NCBI GenBank assembly: GCA_013399695.1
Contig: VXAU01003159.1
Coordinates: 1,444,415 to 1,508,414, forward strand
Direction: 5' to 3'
DNA length: 64,000 nucleotides
Source: Formicarius rufipectus
Lineage: Eukaryota; Chordata; Aves; Passeriformes; Formicariidae
Positions 49,341-63,400 of this stretch are shown here, piece after piece. The stretch's first letter is position 1. Each line of letters begins with the position of its first letter. The notes below the pieces were generated by a model. That model did not search any database. It was not told where the DNA came from and saw nothing but the letters and a program-made list of their open reading frames with translations. A program made the translations under genes and the position numbers.

Positions 49341-51885
49341 TTGATTTTGTGTATATAAAGGTCACTGGAGTAAAAATACTGTCTAGATGTAAGAAAAACA
49401 CACACAAAACCCCAAGCAAACATACCAAACACTTATTTGTTCTTTCCTTAGTAATTTTGCTTCCTGCTCTTCTCTTAGCTAGATCTGTGATTGTGCTGCT
49501 CCATTTAAAATGGAATTAATAATTGTTGGAATCTGTTTTAATGTACCAATGCCAGGTTGGACTTCCCAGGTGTTTGTAATCATTCTTAGTCACAGGTGAC
49601 TAAAGACTTGACACAAATGTAGTTTATAGTGCATTCAAAAGCAAAATTCTCTTCACAAAAAAACTCCTTAGGTTGTTCTGAGCCTTTAAAGAAAAATGCC
49701 TCACAGACCTCTGTTCTCCAAGGAAGTTGACACTCCTGACTTTAATGCATGACTTAAGAGAAGGACCGTTTACTGGGACATGCAGTTCTGAGTGGCTTTG
49801 ATAGAAAGCTGGGTGATTGCACAGTATTCCCAGGAAAGCATTCTGCACGTTTGCTGTGTGTGTCACTGCACAACGTTTCTAGTAGTCTGGATTTAAGTTA
49901 ACAGTAGTTGTGCCTGAGAGCTCAAGAAAAGCACTTGTATTTATGAAATAGTGGCATTTTATTTAGGGGTGAAGTGGGGAAGTCAGTAGTTTTCAGTCAC
50001 TAGTAATTTTGCAAGGCAGTAATGCTGACTAAAGCTTTGGATGTCTCTGAGATGTCGCATGTCAGGAGAACAACTCGAAGCTGCGTAAGAGAAGATAACT
50101 TTCCTTTCTCCTCTACTCAGTTATGTCAATTAATAAGTAACTTAGTGTTATCTTATGATCAGCTCTGTGAAACTGAGTGGCTGTTTGTCAGATTGATGTG
50201 AGTGCCAGCAATAAAATCCTGCCTAGGGTAGAAGGAAGAATTAATTTTAAGAAGAAAAGTTTGGTTCTTCTGGATTAGAGACCTCAGCGGTTCTTTCTAA
50301 GAAGCACAGGGGAAGTGACAAGTCTCATTTTCAGGAACTGTGTGGAAGGAGGAGGATCCCACCAAGAAGTGTGAATGTTGTCTTCCCATCTTGAAACAGC
50401 AGCAGAGCAGAATATGGAAGCAATAGGGAAATGAATAAAATTTTCAGGAGAAACCTTATATCCACATCCCAGATGTTAAAGTGAAACATACAGTGTCTTT
50501 AGGAGGAATGCTCTGTGTTAACTACTGTCCAGTTGATAGTGCAGCAGTTTAACCTTTGTGCTTGCTATCCTCAGACACTTTCTCGTTAAAAGTAAAATAA
50601 TTAAAAAAAAATCCTGACGACCTGAAAGCCCCAATCGAGGTCCTTGGGATTAGCTTGAATAAAACTTTCTATTTTGATATTGGTTATATCTGTTTACCTT
50701 GAATGTGTGCAAAACTTCAGAAGGTTCTCAAAAGCAATAACAAGGTTTTTTTTAAAAAAGCCCTTGGGATTAGTTATTACTACTTGGCAATGAAAAATCT
50801 TAAATTACCTCTTATCAGCTGGAACGGAATATTCCTGGAATAACTAACGTGCACTGTGGAGTTGAAAGTCCAAGCAAGAGCAAACAGTATTTTCAGACTA
50901 TGCACCTTCAACGTCAGTGGTGTTTCATTTCTGAAATGTGATGACTTGGGAATCTCTCTCTCTGCAGAGAGGTGTCAATCTTCACTCTCCTGAAGTTAAT
51001 ATATTTACAAGTATCTTGTATGAAGTTAGCTTGATTAGACTGTGAGGTCTAAAAGTTTAGGGAAAGATTTTATGTGTCTTTTTTCCACCTCAATCCTTTG
51101 AAATTGTATTGGGTTTGTGTGGCATTTAAAATACACACAGTGTAAGAAAAAAATAGTCATTTGACACAAATTACTTTGATTTGATGTACGGGCCATCTGC
51201 AGTCATTGTCATGAAAAGAGTTTAAATTGAACTGCTGGTGCTTGCTTTAGGGCATAAAGACTGATCTGAGTGTGGTACCAAAGGCACATTATGGTATTAT
51301 CTTTCACCTTTTAAATTACTTATTTAGTACTTTTGATGATTAATGTTTTTGACTGATTCTTATGAAACGAATACTTTCCTATTTTGAAGATGGCAACACA
51401 AATTGTTATGTCCTGTATAATGTGACCGTGTGCCACCCTCATGTCTCCTTACACTGTAAAGTAAAGGATGCATTAACTGACAATAAAATAGGACTCTGTA
51501 AAACAGGAGCGTGTATTTTAAAGCAATGTCTTCCTAAATCCTTATACATACCTTCTGAGCTTGAATTTCACCTCCTTTCCACCTCCCCCCGCCCAATCTT
51601 GAAAGTACACAGTCTTCCTTTAGTTTAAAATGTGCGTCACCTGAAACCAGGAGGCCAGAATTTTTTAGTTTTACGTATTTATGCTCATGATTAGCTTTCT
51701 GAGATAAGGTCAGTCTGGCATACTCTTTGGTACAATTCTTGACAGGCTGTGAGCTTTTGAGAACAACATTTCTATACACCTGATCTGATGAAAAATGATA
51801 AAATGTTGCAAGATATTAATATCTTGTGTAGTACATTGTTCTAGTTAAAGCTGCCTAAATGTGTTTTTCTTTTCTTTTTCTTTAG

Positions 51886-52062
51886 AGTGAGTTGAAAAGC
51901 AAGATAAAGGGCCAGTTGTTCTCTTATGAAAATGTAAAAATTGCAGCTGGCCTTATGTTGTCTGCATTCTTTTTGCCTTCCAGTGTGAATTTAAATGTTT
52001 GGATTACCACTGCGCATGGTTTCACTGTGTTACTGTGTGCCATAGGAATTGAGCAGCCATAG
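51886..52062 (+). other. Weak candidate terminal exon
   Basis: A very strong polypyrimidine tract (TTTTTCTTTTCTTTTTC) and TTTAG precede 51886. From there one frame stays open for 58 codons to a TAG at 52060-52062. It begins SELKSKIKGQLFSYENVK and continues with two hydrophobic stretches (IAAGLMLSAFFLP and GFTVLLCAIGI). No polyadenylation signal is obvious just downstream, and the peptide is not recognised. A frame this long is expected by chance a few percent of the time, so this is a lead only. Confidence 0.15.
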
Positions 52063-53790
52063 CCTACTGATAAATTCAACAGCTGCTGCTTCATTCCTAA
52101 AATGACTTTTGCTGGATTGCTTTCATTGAAATCTTGGTATTTCAGTATGATTCAGGCAGTATTGTTGACAGGAATACTGAACTAACATATATGGCTAAAT
52201 ATATTGTTTTGTGTCCTTGATACTGTGAATTAACTGTACCTCATAAATCATCACCTTTTATTGTGTCTGTTTATTCCGAGACAGAGCAAAGTATCAAACT
52301 TTTGGAGTATACTGACAGCCACTATTCCAAACAATGGCATATAGGATATGAAGTTGTTTGGGTTTTTAGTGAATTTGAAATATGTAGGCAGTTAAAATCT
52401 TATTAGTTCACTTTTTGAAAGAAAAATTTAAAATTTTGCCTGACATGAGTCATTATGGATAGCTGTAGTTCTGTGATGGAGTCATCTCTTAAACTAAAGA
52501 GCACAACTTTATGGGGTAATTGAAGGTTCAGTAAAAGAAGCCCTTGGTTTACTTAATATTTCTTTCATAATTTCTGAAGTTCTGCCTGCATCTGTGATGT
52601 GATGGGTAACATTTCACTGGGAAGGGCAGCAGCAGTCTGGTCCTGTGTGCATCAAGAATTGTCTGTATAATTACATGGAACTAGTTTGAACATATGGTTT
52701 GAGGCTTCCACTTCAACACTAGTAAATAGTGATGATCTTTCATTAGGTGTGTCTGCAGCAGCCTGGTATTTAATGCAATACAGATAGACAACTATGTGGT
52801 TTTCATGTTTTTATTGCCACTATACTGCCAATATATTTTATAGATCATATTTATAAAATAAGTTTATAACTAACTCTGTTCTTTTTCTTTTCAAAGATGA
52901 GCAAAATAAGCCCTGAAACAATACCCATGACTTTGTATTCTGTAAAAAATTGATTTGTGCCCTCTCTGTATTGCTGAGCTTTTATAGTGTCTTGAGGAAT
53001 AGGACATTACTTTAAAAGGGGAAGTTAGGTCTGCCACAGAGGAAGCATTATTTTATGGATTAAGTGCTGTCCTTGTCATCACTGAAATACACATTTTCTG
53101 CTGTCTTGTTACATTCATAGTGGGTTTTTTCTTTGTCAGTCTGCCAGTTGTCTGTTTGCATTGCAGCCAATTCGTAGTTTTGAACATTGTACGTGTGGCT
53201 CTCTTGTCCACTTTTTGGGAATTGGCCTTGAAATATTTGCTTCTGAAATGCTTCTTGATTTGAAACTGGCTAAGTAGAAAAATCCTTTTTTCTGTGCTCA
53301 GTTCCTTCCTGTAGCTGGGTTTGTTGTGTGTGTGCTCTGAGATTTTATTGTCTGGAATTATTCTACAAGGAATATTGTGCCCACTGAGAGCTGGACAGAA
53401 CGTTGTTCTTGTTGTTCCCTGTCTCGAGAGGCACACCCTGGGAGGTTGGACAGCATTACTAGCTATGCTAGTCTTGTGCTTGGGGCATATTCTCCTCAGC
53501 TGGGCTAAATTCTTAGATGATGCAGAGGAATTGAAAAGGGGGCTGAGAACTTGCTTTCTTTGACTTGATTGAATTTTAAAAACTTTTTTTTTAAACTGTC
53601 AGGAATAATAGAGCTGAGAAGAGATACTGCTAGAATTGACCTTACTAATTAACACAAAGGCTGTGAATAGTTCCACAGATGTATTGCTCTTTTAATTGTT
53701 TTCTTCTGAGAGAAAGTTGTGGCATCGGATGACAAGCTGAGAACAGGAATAAACAAGGTCTTAGGGTGCATCACATTTGGCTTTTTACAG

Positions 53791-54271
53791 ATGTTGCTTC
53801 ATGAATGATGCTGTGGGGCAGTCTGGCTTGTGATGGAGCTGTCTCACTGCCAGATCTCCAAGGTGTTGCACTGAAAGGAAAGAGGCATTGCCATTGAAGC
53901 AGTGCTAACAGCCAGCAATGGTTTCCTGGTAGGCATTCCCAGGGGTACTGCTATGGCACCACAGCCAGTCGGTTCCCTGGATAAGCATGAAGGTCTGCTG
54001 GAAGCTCTGACAAAGCAGCTGCAACTGCTGTTCCAGGATGCTAACACCTCCTTGAGTCCTCCCCTGCTCCTTGTTCCAGCTGCTGGCCATTGGATAATGA
54101 GTTTCTTGCCTGAAACTTCCACAGACATGTCTATGACCAGTCTTTCACAGAGTGGTCATTGCACTCACTACCTTGGCACTGGCTACAGTTTTGTCAGGCC
54201 TTTGCTGCACTCTGTAATCAGACAGTATCAGAATGTGAACTTAAGATTGCAGAACACTGTTGAACAATAAA
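53791..54271 (+). other. Higher-GC exon-like block, unidentified
   Basis: The block follows 'ggctttttacag', an acceptor-like site, and ends at AATAAA (54266-54271). It contains a 122-codon open frame (53902-54270) and is visibly richer in GC than its flanks. The translation (for example SLDKHEGLLEALTKQLQLLF) has no family that I know. It could be a non-coding RNA terminal exon, a decayed processed copy of some gene, or chance. A 94-codon frame on the opposite strand covers the same place. Confidence 0.15.
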
Positions 54272-57200
54272 AGGAGAACAAAACAACACGACCCATATCT
54301 GGCTCTAAGTTCACTAAGACAGAATTGCTTTTAAGACTTCCTTCAATATTATGGGCAAATTGCCCAGGTAAGTGCTTCCTTATTTATTCTATTTATATGC
54401 ATCATCCTTCAAAGTGTGTTGCAAGATATCTGTTAAATGCAAAAGAGCATTTTCAGCTGAATGCCCAATCCAGCTGTATGAAATCAGAAGTTGCTTCAAT
54501 TGAAAACCTATCTTGTGTATAAGTAGTTTAATAAAAAAAATCTCAAACCAACCATAAATTCTACCTGTGTTCCATGTGGAAGTCTTCTAAAGACATTTAT
54601 TGGGACCTAAGTATCTGAGGACTCTAATAATGGAATATATTGGTAATGCTACTTGCCTCTTTACTAGTGCTTTTTATGAGCAAGAGTGCCAAAAAAAACC
54701 CCTGGTGTAAATAAAAGCTTTTTTACTTTCTGAACTTTTTAATACATGTGCAGCTGAAGGTGATAGCAGTGAGTCCTGGGAATCCATTCTTGGTCTGTGT
54801 GACCAGTTGTGCTTCACACTGCAACAACAGCAATGCATGGAAATCTTTCCCAGCTTCCTTCCACTGATTTTTGGGCATGTTTATCTTTTTCCTACAGAAA
54901 GTAGCCTTTTCTCATCTACTTTCCTTTACTTGAAAAGAGGGACACACTTTGGGGTTTTTAGGTGGTTTAGGGATTTTTTCCTAAGAAAAAGCTGTTGAGC
55001 TTTTCCTTCTGGTCTTTGACATGAAATATTAATTTGTAAATAGTACGCTGTCTTTTGTATGTGTGATGTTGTCCCATCCCAAACACACTAATATTTCTTG
55101 ACTTTTTAACTCTGCATTTCTTCTCTCTGAGTGCTCCTTGCAGAAAGGAGACCTAATTTGCTTTAGATGACTCAGAAGACTTACACAGAGAAAGCAGATT
55201 TTCTGGTCTTCCATACACAGATTGCTTGGATTGTTTGCTGGGCCCTGCAGAGAGTTTAGTCTTACCTTTTTGTTATGCTGAGAAGGACGGGCCTTCCAGC
55301 TCCTTTCCATACTTGACTGTGAGAGGGAGTGATGATGTGTTTGCATTTATGTGGCAGCTTTGCTGCAAGAAATCTCTAGTACCATAATGAAGAGATTGGA
55401 ATTAGGCACTTTGGCAGTTGTAAAGGCTTTTGTATGACTTGATAGTGGAAAAAGTTGTTTATGAAATTAAATTTTATCCATAATAAATATTTGAAGATTT
55501 TTTTAAACAGCTTTGTTAGTGTCTTCCATCTGATTCTTACATAGCAAGGCCTGCGAATTGAAATTGTGGATGATTTCTGTGTTTAGACATAACATTAACT
55601 ATTTTTGTTTGTTTTTATTTATATCCTGAGGGTATTTTGGATGCAGCATCTGAAATATTTTGCATAGTGGTGTCAACAAGCATAGGAGATTTTTATAAAC
55701 TTTTCCTTTGTACTTTATTAAAAGTTTGGGCTCTCCTTGATCTGATTTTAAGTCTGATTTTTGTTCCACCCCAACCTGCAAAATCAATTTGGCAATTAGT
55801 TTCTCACTCTTCTATTCTCTACAAAATAAGGCTAGGTGCACCAGAAATGCTCAGGGGCTGTTGAGCCTAGATACCTCAGTTATTGATGGATGCTGTTATG
55901 TTTTTATGAAATGGCTTGTGTTTGTTCAACCTGTTTAAAATCTTTTGAGCTATGTCAAATCCTTTGAGCCATATATAACATAATCCAGTCTCTTGTTTCC
56001 TAATACATCTATGTGCTGTGAAAATTCAGATGTCTTCCCTGTTTCAGTGAGAACTCTGTTATGGTCCTCTACTACTTTATCTTAAAGGCCCAAGGTTAAC
56101 TTCCCTCATTTATGCTAAAAACCACCAACCTGTCTTTTATGAGGCTGTGGTATGCAAAACCATTTTTCTCATTAAAGATTTATGTCTGAGGGCTAATGTA
56201 GCTCAATCTCTGTCATGTTGCTGGAAGTATTCCTGAAAAGCACCCATGGAAATGTTCCTGGATGCTTGACTTGGAATCAAAAAGCACTGATTATGTTTTA
56301 CTGAAGTTAGACTACCTGTTTTAAAATTAGATTTCATTGTTTGTTGACTTTATTGATGTGTTGTACCAGTTGTAGACCTGGAGTTCCATCAACCTTGCCC
56401 CAGTTTTCTAGCTTTTAAGAGGATCCTTATTTGTTTTTACAGTTGGGAACCAACAGGTTTTGTTACAGTTTTAGGTCTGCTTTTACTGTTGGGTGGAAGG
56501 AGAGGAGGGATTAATATCATGGGGTACCTTGACAAGAGCTTCGTTTCTAGTTGATAGGACCACATTCTCTACCCATGCCCCTTGCTTTTGAGTTAGTAGG
56601 GGAACTGCCTGCTGTGATGCAAATGAGCAGTGCCCTGACCTGTGTGAATGCACTTTAATTGCTGCCTGTGAAGGAAAGGAAAAAGAAAACCAAGATGTGG
56701 TGATTTATTAGTAGGAGCTGTAATACCTCATTTTTATGATGGACTGATATCTCAGTTGAATGAAGTGTGAAGATGGATGGAATCCATTACCTGTATAGAT
56801 TTCAAGACCTCCAAGGCAGCAGTTCTGTGTCATTCCAGTGTTCCCATCCTGCTGATGGAAATAGATGTGTGGCACTATCAAGTGCAACATTCCTTTACAG
56901 TCTGGACTTGGACGCTGGCACAAGTAATTTATAAATAAGGAATTTATGTTTTATAAGCTACCTTTACTGCAGAGATGTGTTGGGTTGCAGGGAGAATGTG
57001 CAGAAAGCTCCCTTTGGAATGAAATTTCTAACTCTACAACAACAATATTTTTGGCTTGTAAACCCTTTCTGATTTGTTACAAGGTGGCCCCTTAGAATAT
57101 GCTAGGCTGTAGTTCCTATCAGCAAAACTTTATAAATCCTTTGGAAAGAGAAGGGGAAGAAGCTGCCAGCAAGACTCAAACCTGAATGGGCATGTAAAGG

Positions 57201-60150
57201 TCTGAAGGAAGATAGAAAAATTATAAAAGCCATGGAATATTTTTTTAAGCCTCATTGTAAATTCTCTCATGGTGGTGCTGCTTTGATTTGATTCAATCCG
57301 AGGTAGAGATGTAGGATTCAAGGTATCAGCCCCTTCACACCTCACTGTTAGCAATCCCAGGAAATGAGACTCTAGGCTCATGGAATGTGCCACAAACTTC
57401 TGCATCTCCAGAAACTTTTTCATAGTGCAGGAGGCAAACACAGCTTGGACATTATTTTCATTTTAAATATTGAAGTGGCAGGGAATTAAGAGACTCACTG
57501 TACTGTGACTTTTAAACTGGTCACTGTCACCTACATTTTAAATAGCTACTTTTGCTGCTTTGTTCTTTGTTTTGGCTACAGCAAATTAATGCAGATCAGT
57601 TCTTTGTTGCCAACCCTTGTCCTTAACAAGACGTGAATGTAGTCCAGATAATTAGCATTTCTAGTGTCACAAGTGACATTCCTTATACAGTGTGGTCAGC
57701 TCGGCTGCTTTAGCGGGAAAAATAGTCATTGTGGTGCACAGTCCACTTCCAGTGTTGTGTTCTGTAGTTTATTCATCTGACTCCGACCTTAGAGAGGTCT
57801 TTACACCAAAGAAGATATGTTTCAGAAAACAAAAATAATTGTTCTTTTTTCAGAAGAAAACTTTACTCAGAGGCTTGCCAGATTTTTGCACAGCTGTTAA
57901 GATGATATAATGGTTTTGTTTGTTTGACTAAGATTGCAAATGTGAACTTCCTTCCTCCTGCATTTATAATTTTTCTAGCTGAATGCAGAATTTGTGATAA
58001 GTCTCTTCTGAGTTTGTGTAGAGGGAGAGTATCTGTGAGATGTTTCCAGACTTCAACATGCAGTTTGTGTATTCTTATGAAATGGATGACCTAATTTTCT
58101 GTGAGCTACATGCAACCTCCTTTCCTAGTCCTGCCAGGAGAATGTATGTCTAGAATAAGAGTTTGACTTGGTTTTGTGTAGTAGAAAAACCTTCAGCTGT
58201 GGGAATTCTTGACTGGGATACCCTTAATCCTGGGAGGAGTCCACTATGGTTAAGTTGTAGTAGAGCATACTTGGTCAGACTTCAGAAATGGGCTCAGGGT
58301 GGATGTAGGTTCTGTTTTGTTTGTATGTATTTGTCAGGTATTCCTGCATTTGTTGCAAGCCATGTTTCCTGCTGCCTTCCAGATTCTACTGAAGGAAATG
58401 ACAGCACTGGGGATCAGCCCTGTGGACACAGGCTGAAGTATTTTGGAAAGGAACTGAGCAGCAATACCATAAGCTGAGGTTGTATTTGCCTTAGGAAGGG
58501 CATGGCTCTTCGAGCATGATGCGAACTCAGTTTGGAACACAGTGTTAAGCTCATTTTTAGCCCTGGTTTTCTAATTAAATTTTAATGCTTAGAAATCATG
58601 TCTAATTGTTTTCATATGAAGATGTAAATTTTTATGTTCTGTAGGAAAAACTTAAGTGCATGTTAATAATAATGTAACACATCTCTAAAAATTTCATGTT
58701 TTTTAAAGAATACTGTAGCATCAATATGTCTGTAAAAGGTGTTTGTGCATTTTGTTGTTTTTTGTAGTTTGAACAGTATCTTGATAATATACATAACATT
58801 TGTATGAGGGAAAGATGAAGGAATTAAAATATCTGGCTAGTTAAGAAAAGTCATCTATAAATTAGAGTTCTAAAGATTGAGCCTTGGTAGCATCTGGTAT
58901 TAGCATGTGATAACAAAAAAATCCCAGGAACAACTGTTTCTTGACAAACTGTTGCTTACTGGCAGTTTTCTAAACTTTGGGGTTGGATTCTCAATTATAT
59001 AGCAAAATAATAATAAATAGAGTATATGTGTTTCCTGATGCTCTTTGGAGCCTGATGATTTCAAGAGCAGCAAGCTGTTTGTGCAGAGTTCCACGAGAAA
59101 CTGGAGCCACAGCCAAGAGTGCCGTTGGCTGCTACCCTTGTCCGAGTGCTGGGCTCTGTGCACCTCTTGTCACCAAACGTGTCTGAGACATCATTTGTGT
59201 TAGAGAAACATTGAGTGTCCTGGAGAGAGATGTCTGTGCTGAACAAGGACGGTGGGAAGTGGTCGTTTTCCCTTCTCCAGAAAAAGAATTACAAACACTG
59301 AATGAAATGAAAATTTGGTGTAGTTGCAGTGAGGGTACCATTTAAAAACTTAGAACTAAGGTATTCAGTGATGTACAGCAGAGTTCTTGTGAGTACTTTT
59401 TACACCAAGTAAAGGTGTAGCAGAAGGTATTTTTAAAGGGTCACTTCAAAGGAATTCTGCAGTCTTGATTCTGGCAACATGGTGAAAGGATTAAAGAAGC
59501 CTTATTTTGCCTGAGTTACTCCAGACTGAGCTTGCCACTGTTACCTTGTGGTCATTACATAGAATTTTGTGAGCTCGTATTATTCCTTACTTGGAATTAT
59601 GAGTGGTTTGGTTTTTTTTTTTTTTTAAGGTATTAAATTATGTCCCAGTATTCTTAGGAAAGAATATAAATTTAGGAATTTAGGTGTTTCTGAAAATATT
59701 ATGGTATGACATTGACCATTCATGCTGTCCTTTCCCCCTGGTCCACCAACCAAGAAGTGCAGAGATGTAGTTTGATGAGCATGTAAGGGTTTCTGGAGTC
59801 CTGCTGTAGGCTGCAAGGCTGTACATAATGCAGGAGGAAGGTGCTCTGTTGCTTCTGCTGCAGTTGTGCCTGTTTCCCTGTCCAGAGGTGCTCAGCTGTG
59901 TGCTGGTGGTGCCAGCCCCTTGTGGATGCTCATCTGAACAAACCCGTGTACAAGCTTTAGACCAAAGGTGAACTTGTGTGTCATGACTTAATTTTTGTTT
60001 GAAGGCTGCAGAATATTTCTTATATCAACAGGAACGGCAGCTTGTATCAGCTGCCTCATGGATGGTTTGAATAAGGAAAAATTGAAGTGACTTAAACTTC
60101 ATGGAATTGGTAGGAAACTGCCCAGTTGTAGCTGTACCCAAATGAGGGAT

Positions 60151-60418
60151 TCATAGAATCACAGTTAACCTCAAGTGGGAAGGGACCTGATGAAGATCAT
60201 AGAGTCCAACTCCCTGCTCCTCACAGAACTACCTAAACTGAGACCATATGCCATGACTTCAGAGCATCATCTAGATGGTCCTCGAGCTCTGGCAGGATTG
60301 GTGCCATCCTGCCCCACTCCCTGGGGACCCCGTTCCAGTGACCAGCCACCCTCTGGGTGAACAACCTTTTCCTCATGTTCAATCTGAACTTCCCCTGGTG
60401 CAGCTTCATGCCACTTCA
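60151..60418 (-). mobile_element. CR1 LINE 3' fragment, older copy
   Basis: The + strand starts TCATAGAATCACAGTTAACC and continues GGAAGGGACCTGATGAAGAT, CATAGAGTCCAACTCC, CCCTGGGGACCCCGTTCCAG, ACCCTCTGGGTGAACAACC and CTTCATGCCACTTCAT. These blocks are in the order of a reverse-complemented avian CR1 3' end, so the element lies on the - strand. It is about 270 bases and 5'-truncated, with several small deletions and substitutions compared with the usual consensus. Short open frames over it (60175-60360 +) are not genes. Confidence 0.93.
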
Positions 60419-63400
60419 TATTATTTCTCATAGCAAAGGAACATTTACATCCAAGGGAGGATTGTCTTGTTTGTTCCTGATAACTTGGGAAAACTGTGCT
60501 GCAAATACCAGCCTGTTAAACTGCAAGCCCTTTCAGATTTTACTGTTCAGTAAAATTTGTGTTGCAGCAGCTCTTCATTTGCAGCATCAGTTCTGTGATG
60601 CACGTTAACGGAGCTGTGCCTTTGCTGATGCACAGTGTTATGCCTACAGACTGCTCCAGTGATTAAGTAATTTACAGTGGCCAGAGTGTTTCCTTTTGCT
60701 ACTTCATAAATAATATATATTTTTAAATTATGTGTATATATATATACACATACATATTTACAAGCACATATGTTGTCTTTGGGTTGGTTCTGAGACAATT
60801 CCAGAGATATATGCGAAGTCCTGTGCTTGTGAAATAAGTTTTTAGTTTCCAGAAATGTCTGACCAGTGTTTGTAAACATTAAATGAAGAAGTGCCAAAGG
60901 TAAAGGCTCCATTTCTGTGTTTAGCCTCTAATTTGAAAGGCAATGGCATGGATATGTTGTGCTTTCACATCTTGTGCCTCAGTTCCACAGAGTTAATGCT
61001 GGAAGTTTTTTGAATTCAGAATTATAAATGTATTTATGGATGGTAATGCCTTGCATTATCTTTTCTTGTTCCAGCTTCTCTTTAAAATTACTTTTGTCTA
61101 GGGGCTAACTTGATATCTGAAAAGTACTAAAGCATTAAATGCTTGTAATAAAAAGTGCAAGCTTTAAATATGTTTGTAGATAAAGTAATTTTATTATGTC
61201 TTGCCATTTTACTAATTTGGTAAAAGCTGATCCGATTTTAACATAAATGCAAATTCAGCAAAATTATAGTTATTTTTCAGTGCCATACAAATGCTTGCAT
61301 ATGCTCTACAGTAAGTAGCATTTGAAAACTTCTCTGTACTAATGGGAGCAGTAGCATTTTCTGTTTCTTGTTGAACTTAAGGACATAAGCAAAATGCTTG
61401 AATCTTTTACAATATGCTTAGAGCCAGAAATGGAGGTGCAGGTTTCACGTGAGCCTGTCACAGGTGAACTTGCTGCTGCCCAAAGGGGGAATCCCATCTG
61501 TTTCTTTTACCAGCCTTCCCCCAGCTGTCTGGTGTGAACCAAAAGAATGTGTTGGCTCTACTGTTTGTCCAGCCACAGGGTAATCTGTTTGTGCTTGCTA
61601 ACTCAGCAGAAAGGCTGCTTTGCTGTTGGGAATGTTGAGTGAGTTTTCTGATGGCCTAGCAGGTTGAGCAGCCTCAGTTATGCTCTGGAGCAAAGTGCTA
61701 ATGGATGGAGAGGAAGGAGAGCTCTTCCTTTTCGTGGCAGCAATGAGGTATTAGGCTGGCTCAAGCTTTAATGTGCAAGTTGTTATTTTAAACTGTTGGA
61801 CCAAGAGCTTAAAAAAATGACATCAGGAAAACTTGTAGAGACATTTTTCCAAAAACTCCCTTGAAGAAGACAGTTGGCCCTGGAATAGAGAGAAAGATAA
61901 GTTTACAATTTTATTGCTTCTGAGTGACTTGTCTCAGTGTTTCCTAAATGCAAAGGAAACTTCCATCCAAAATGTGCTGTGTTTTTTTGATATCCTGCAG
62001 CACGTAAATGCCAATAACAATAATAAATGGACTGACTTTCTGAAATGCTTTGCTAAAAATAAGTATGTGTAGATTTGGCCAGCTGATAATAGTTGTGGAT
62101 AATATTTGATGAATGTGCTGATCATGCAGAGTAATGCAGCTACAAGGGGGGCTGCCCCTTTGCCAATACTGTGTTCCTGAGAACAGGTTAGGTTGAAAGA
62201 TTTAGTATTGGAAGTACTCAACATTTTGGTGCTCAGCTTCTTCCATGTGACCAGGCAGTGTATTTATCCCAGGAGAGGGTAGGAAGGAAGGAGGAGGAAG
62301 TGTGTGCTGCCGCCCCTCCTTTCCTATGTGCCTGGCACAGCCCAGGGTGTGCTTCCAGGGCAGTCTGTTTCTGAGGGGCAGGCACAGATGATCTGCCACC
62401 TTCAGTGTGTCTCAGAACCTGCTCCCGCTTCGCTTCTCGTGGGAAACTAAAGGGAAAAGTTGTTCCCCTACGTGTCCTGAGAAACAGACAGGCTGTGTTC
62501 CCCTCTGCCTTTTTACTGTGCACTGTGATCCCAGGAACTGGGATGCAGGAGAGCCTCTGGGGCTGCCGGGGTGCCGGTCAGAGTAGCTGCTACGAAAAGA
62601 AAGAACCCTGCCTTTTGCTGCTGAGGATTCTGTGGTAAAGCCCACGAGCCATCCTGTAGAGATCCATTCTTCCTAACTTCTTGAAAGCTGCTGGGACTCT
62701 TGATGTTTGCAATTCAGGTGATAGGAGGGTATCTGTCCCCAGGCTGATGAATGCCATAGAGTGTCTCGTTCTTGTCCCTGCTTTGTTTCTCAGCATGGAA
62801 ATGGGACTAGTGTACAACATTCTTCAGTCAGTGTGATCCTTCCTAAGAAGTCCTGATGTTTAAAAAGGCTCATTCATTTTTCTTGTATTTTTAAAAATAA
62901 AAAAAAAAATGCAAGTACCCATGTTAATTTAAAATGGCTTTATAGTAATCTTATCTAAAACCTGTTCCTTTTAAAAGCTTTTTTGTAAACTTTAAAGTTA
63001 TTTTAGTCAGCTTTTGCTGTTCATTCTTTTCATCTGTATCTGTATTACCTTTACCACAGCATCAAATTTGGATGAGAGACAAGAGTAATTGAATACTGAG
63101 TGATAGAATTTCCAAGTGTGTTTGTAAGCAAAATATTAAGTGAAACATAATGCAGAGCAAATATGTGTCTATGTATATAATAGCTGGTCTCAGGCACCTG
63201 TTTAGGATTACCCATCATTGAATTCTCTCATTTATTTAAAGGTTTGGAGGAAGATAAGTTTTGGGGAAAAAAAGTTGACAGATTTGTAAGTGGTAATATG
63301 GAGTCTGTTGACTTTTTTTTTTCCCCATAGTTGCAGTAGCAAAACACTCTGCTGTCTTTAGTTTTCCTGTGCCAGAAAAGTTCCATTTCCAAAGCTGTGG

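Larger units (their letters stand above)
49341..60150 (+). other. Probable first-intron sequence, middle part
   Basis: T-rich, CpG-poor sequence without a recognisable coding exon. The two most exon-like spots, 51886-52062 and 53791-54271, are listed separately. Other open frames, such as 127 codons at 53053-53436 (-) and 105 codons at 55029-55346 (-), show no known motif. T runs occur at about 47942-47957 and 59609-59628. Confidence 0.5.
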
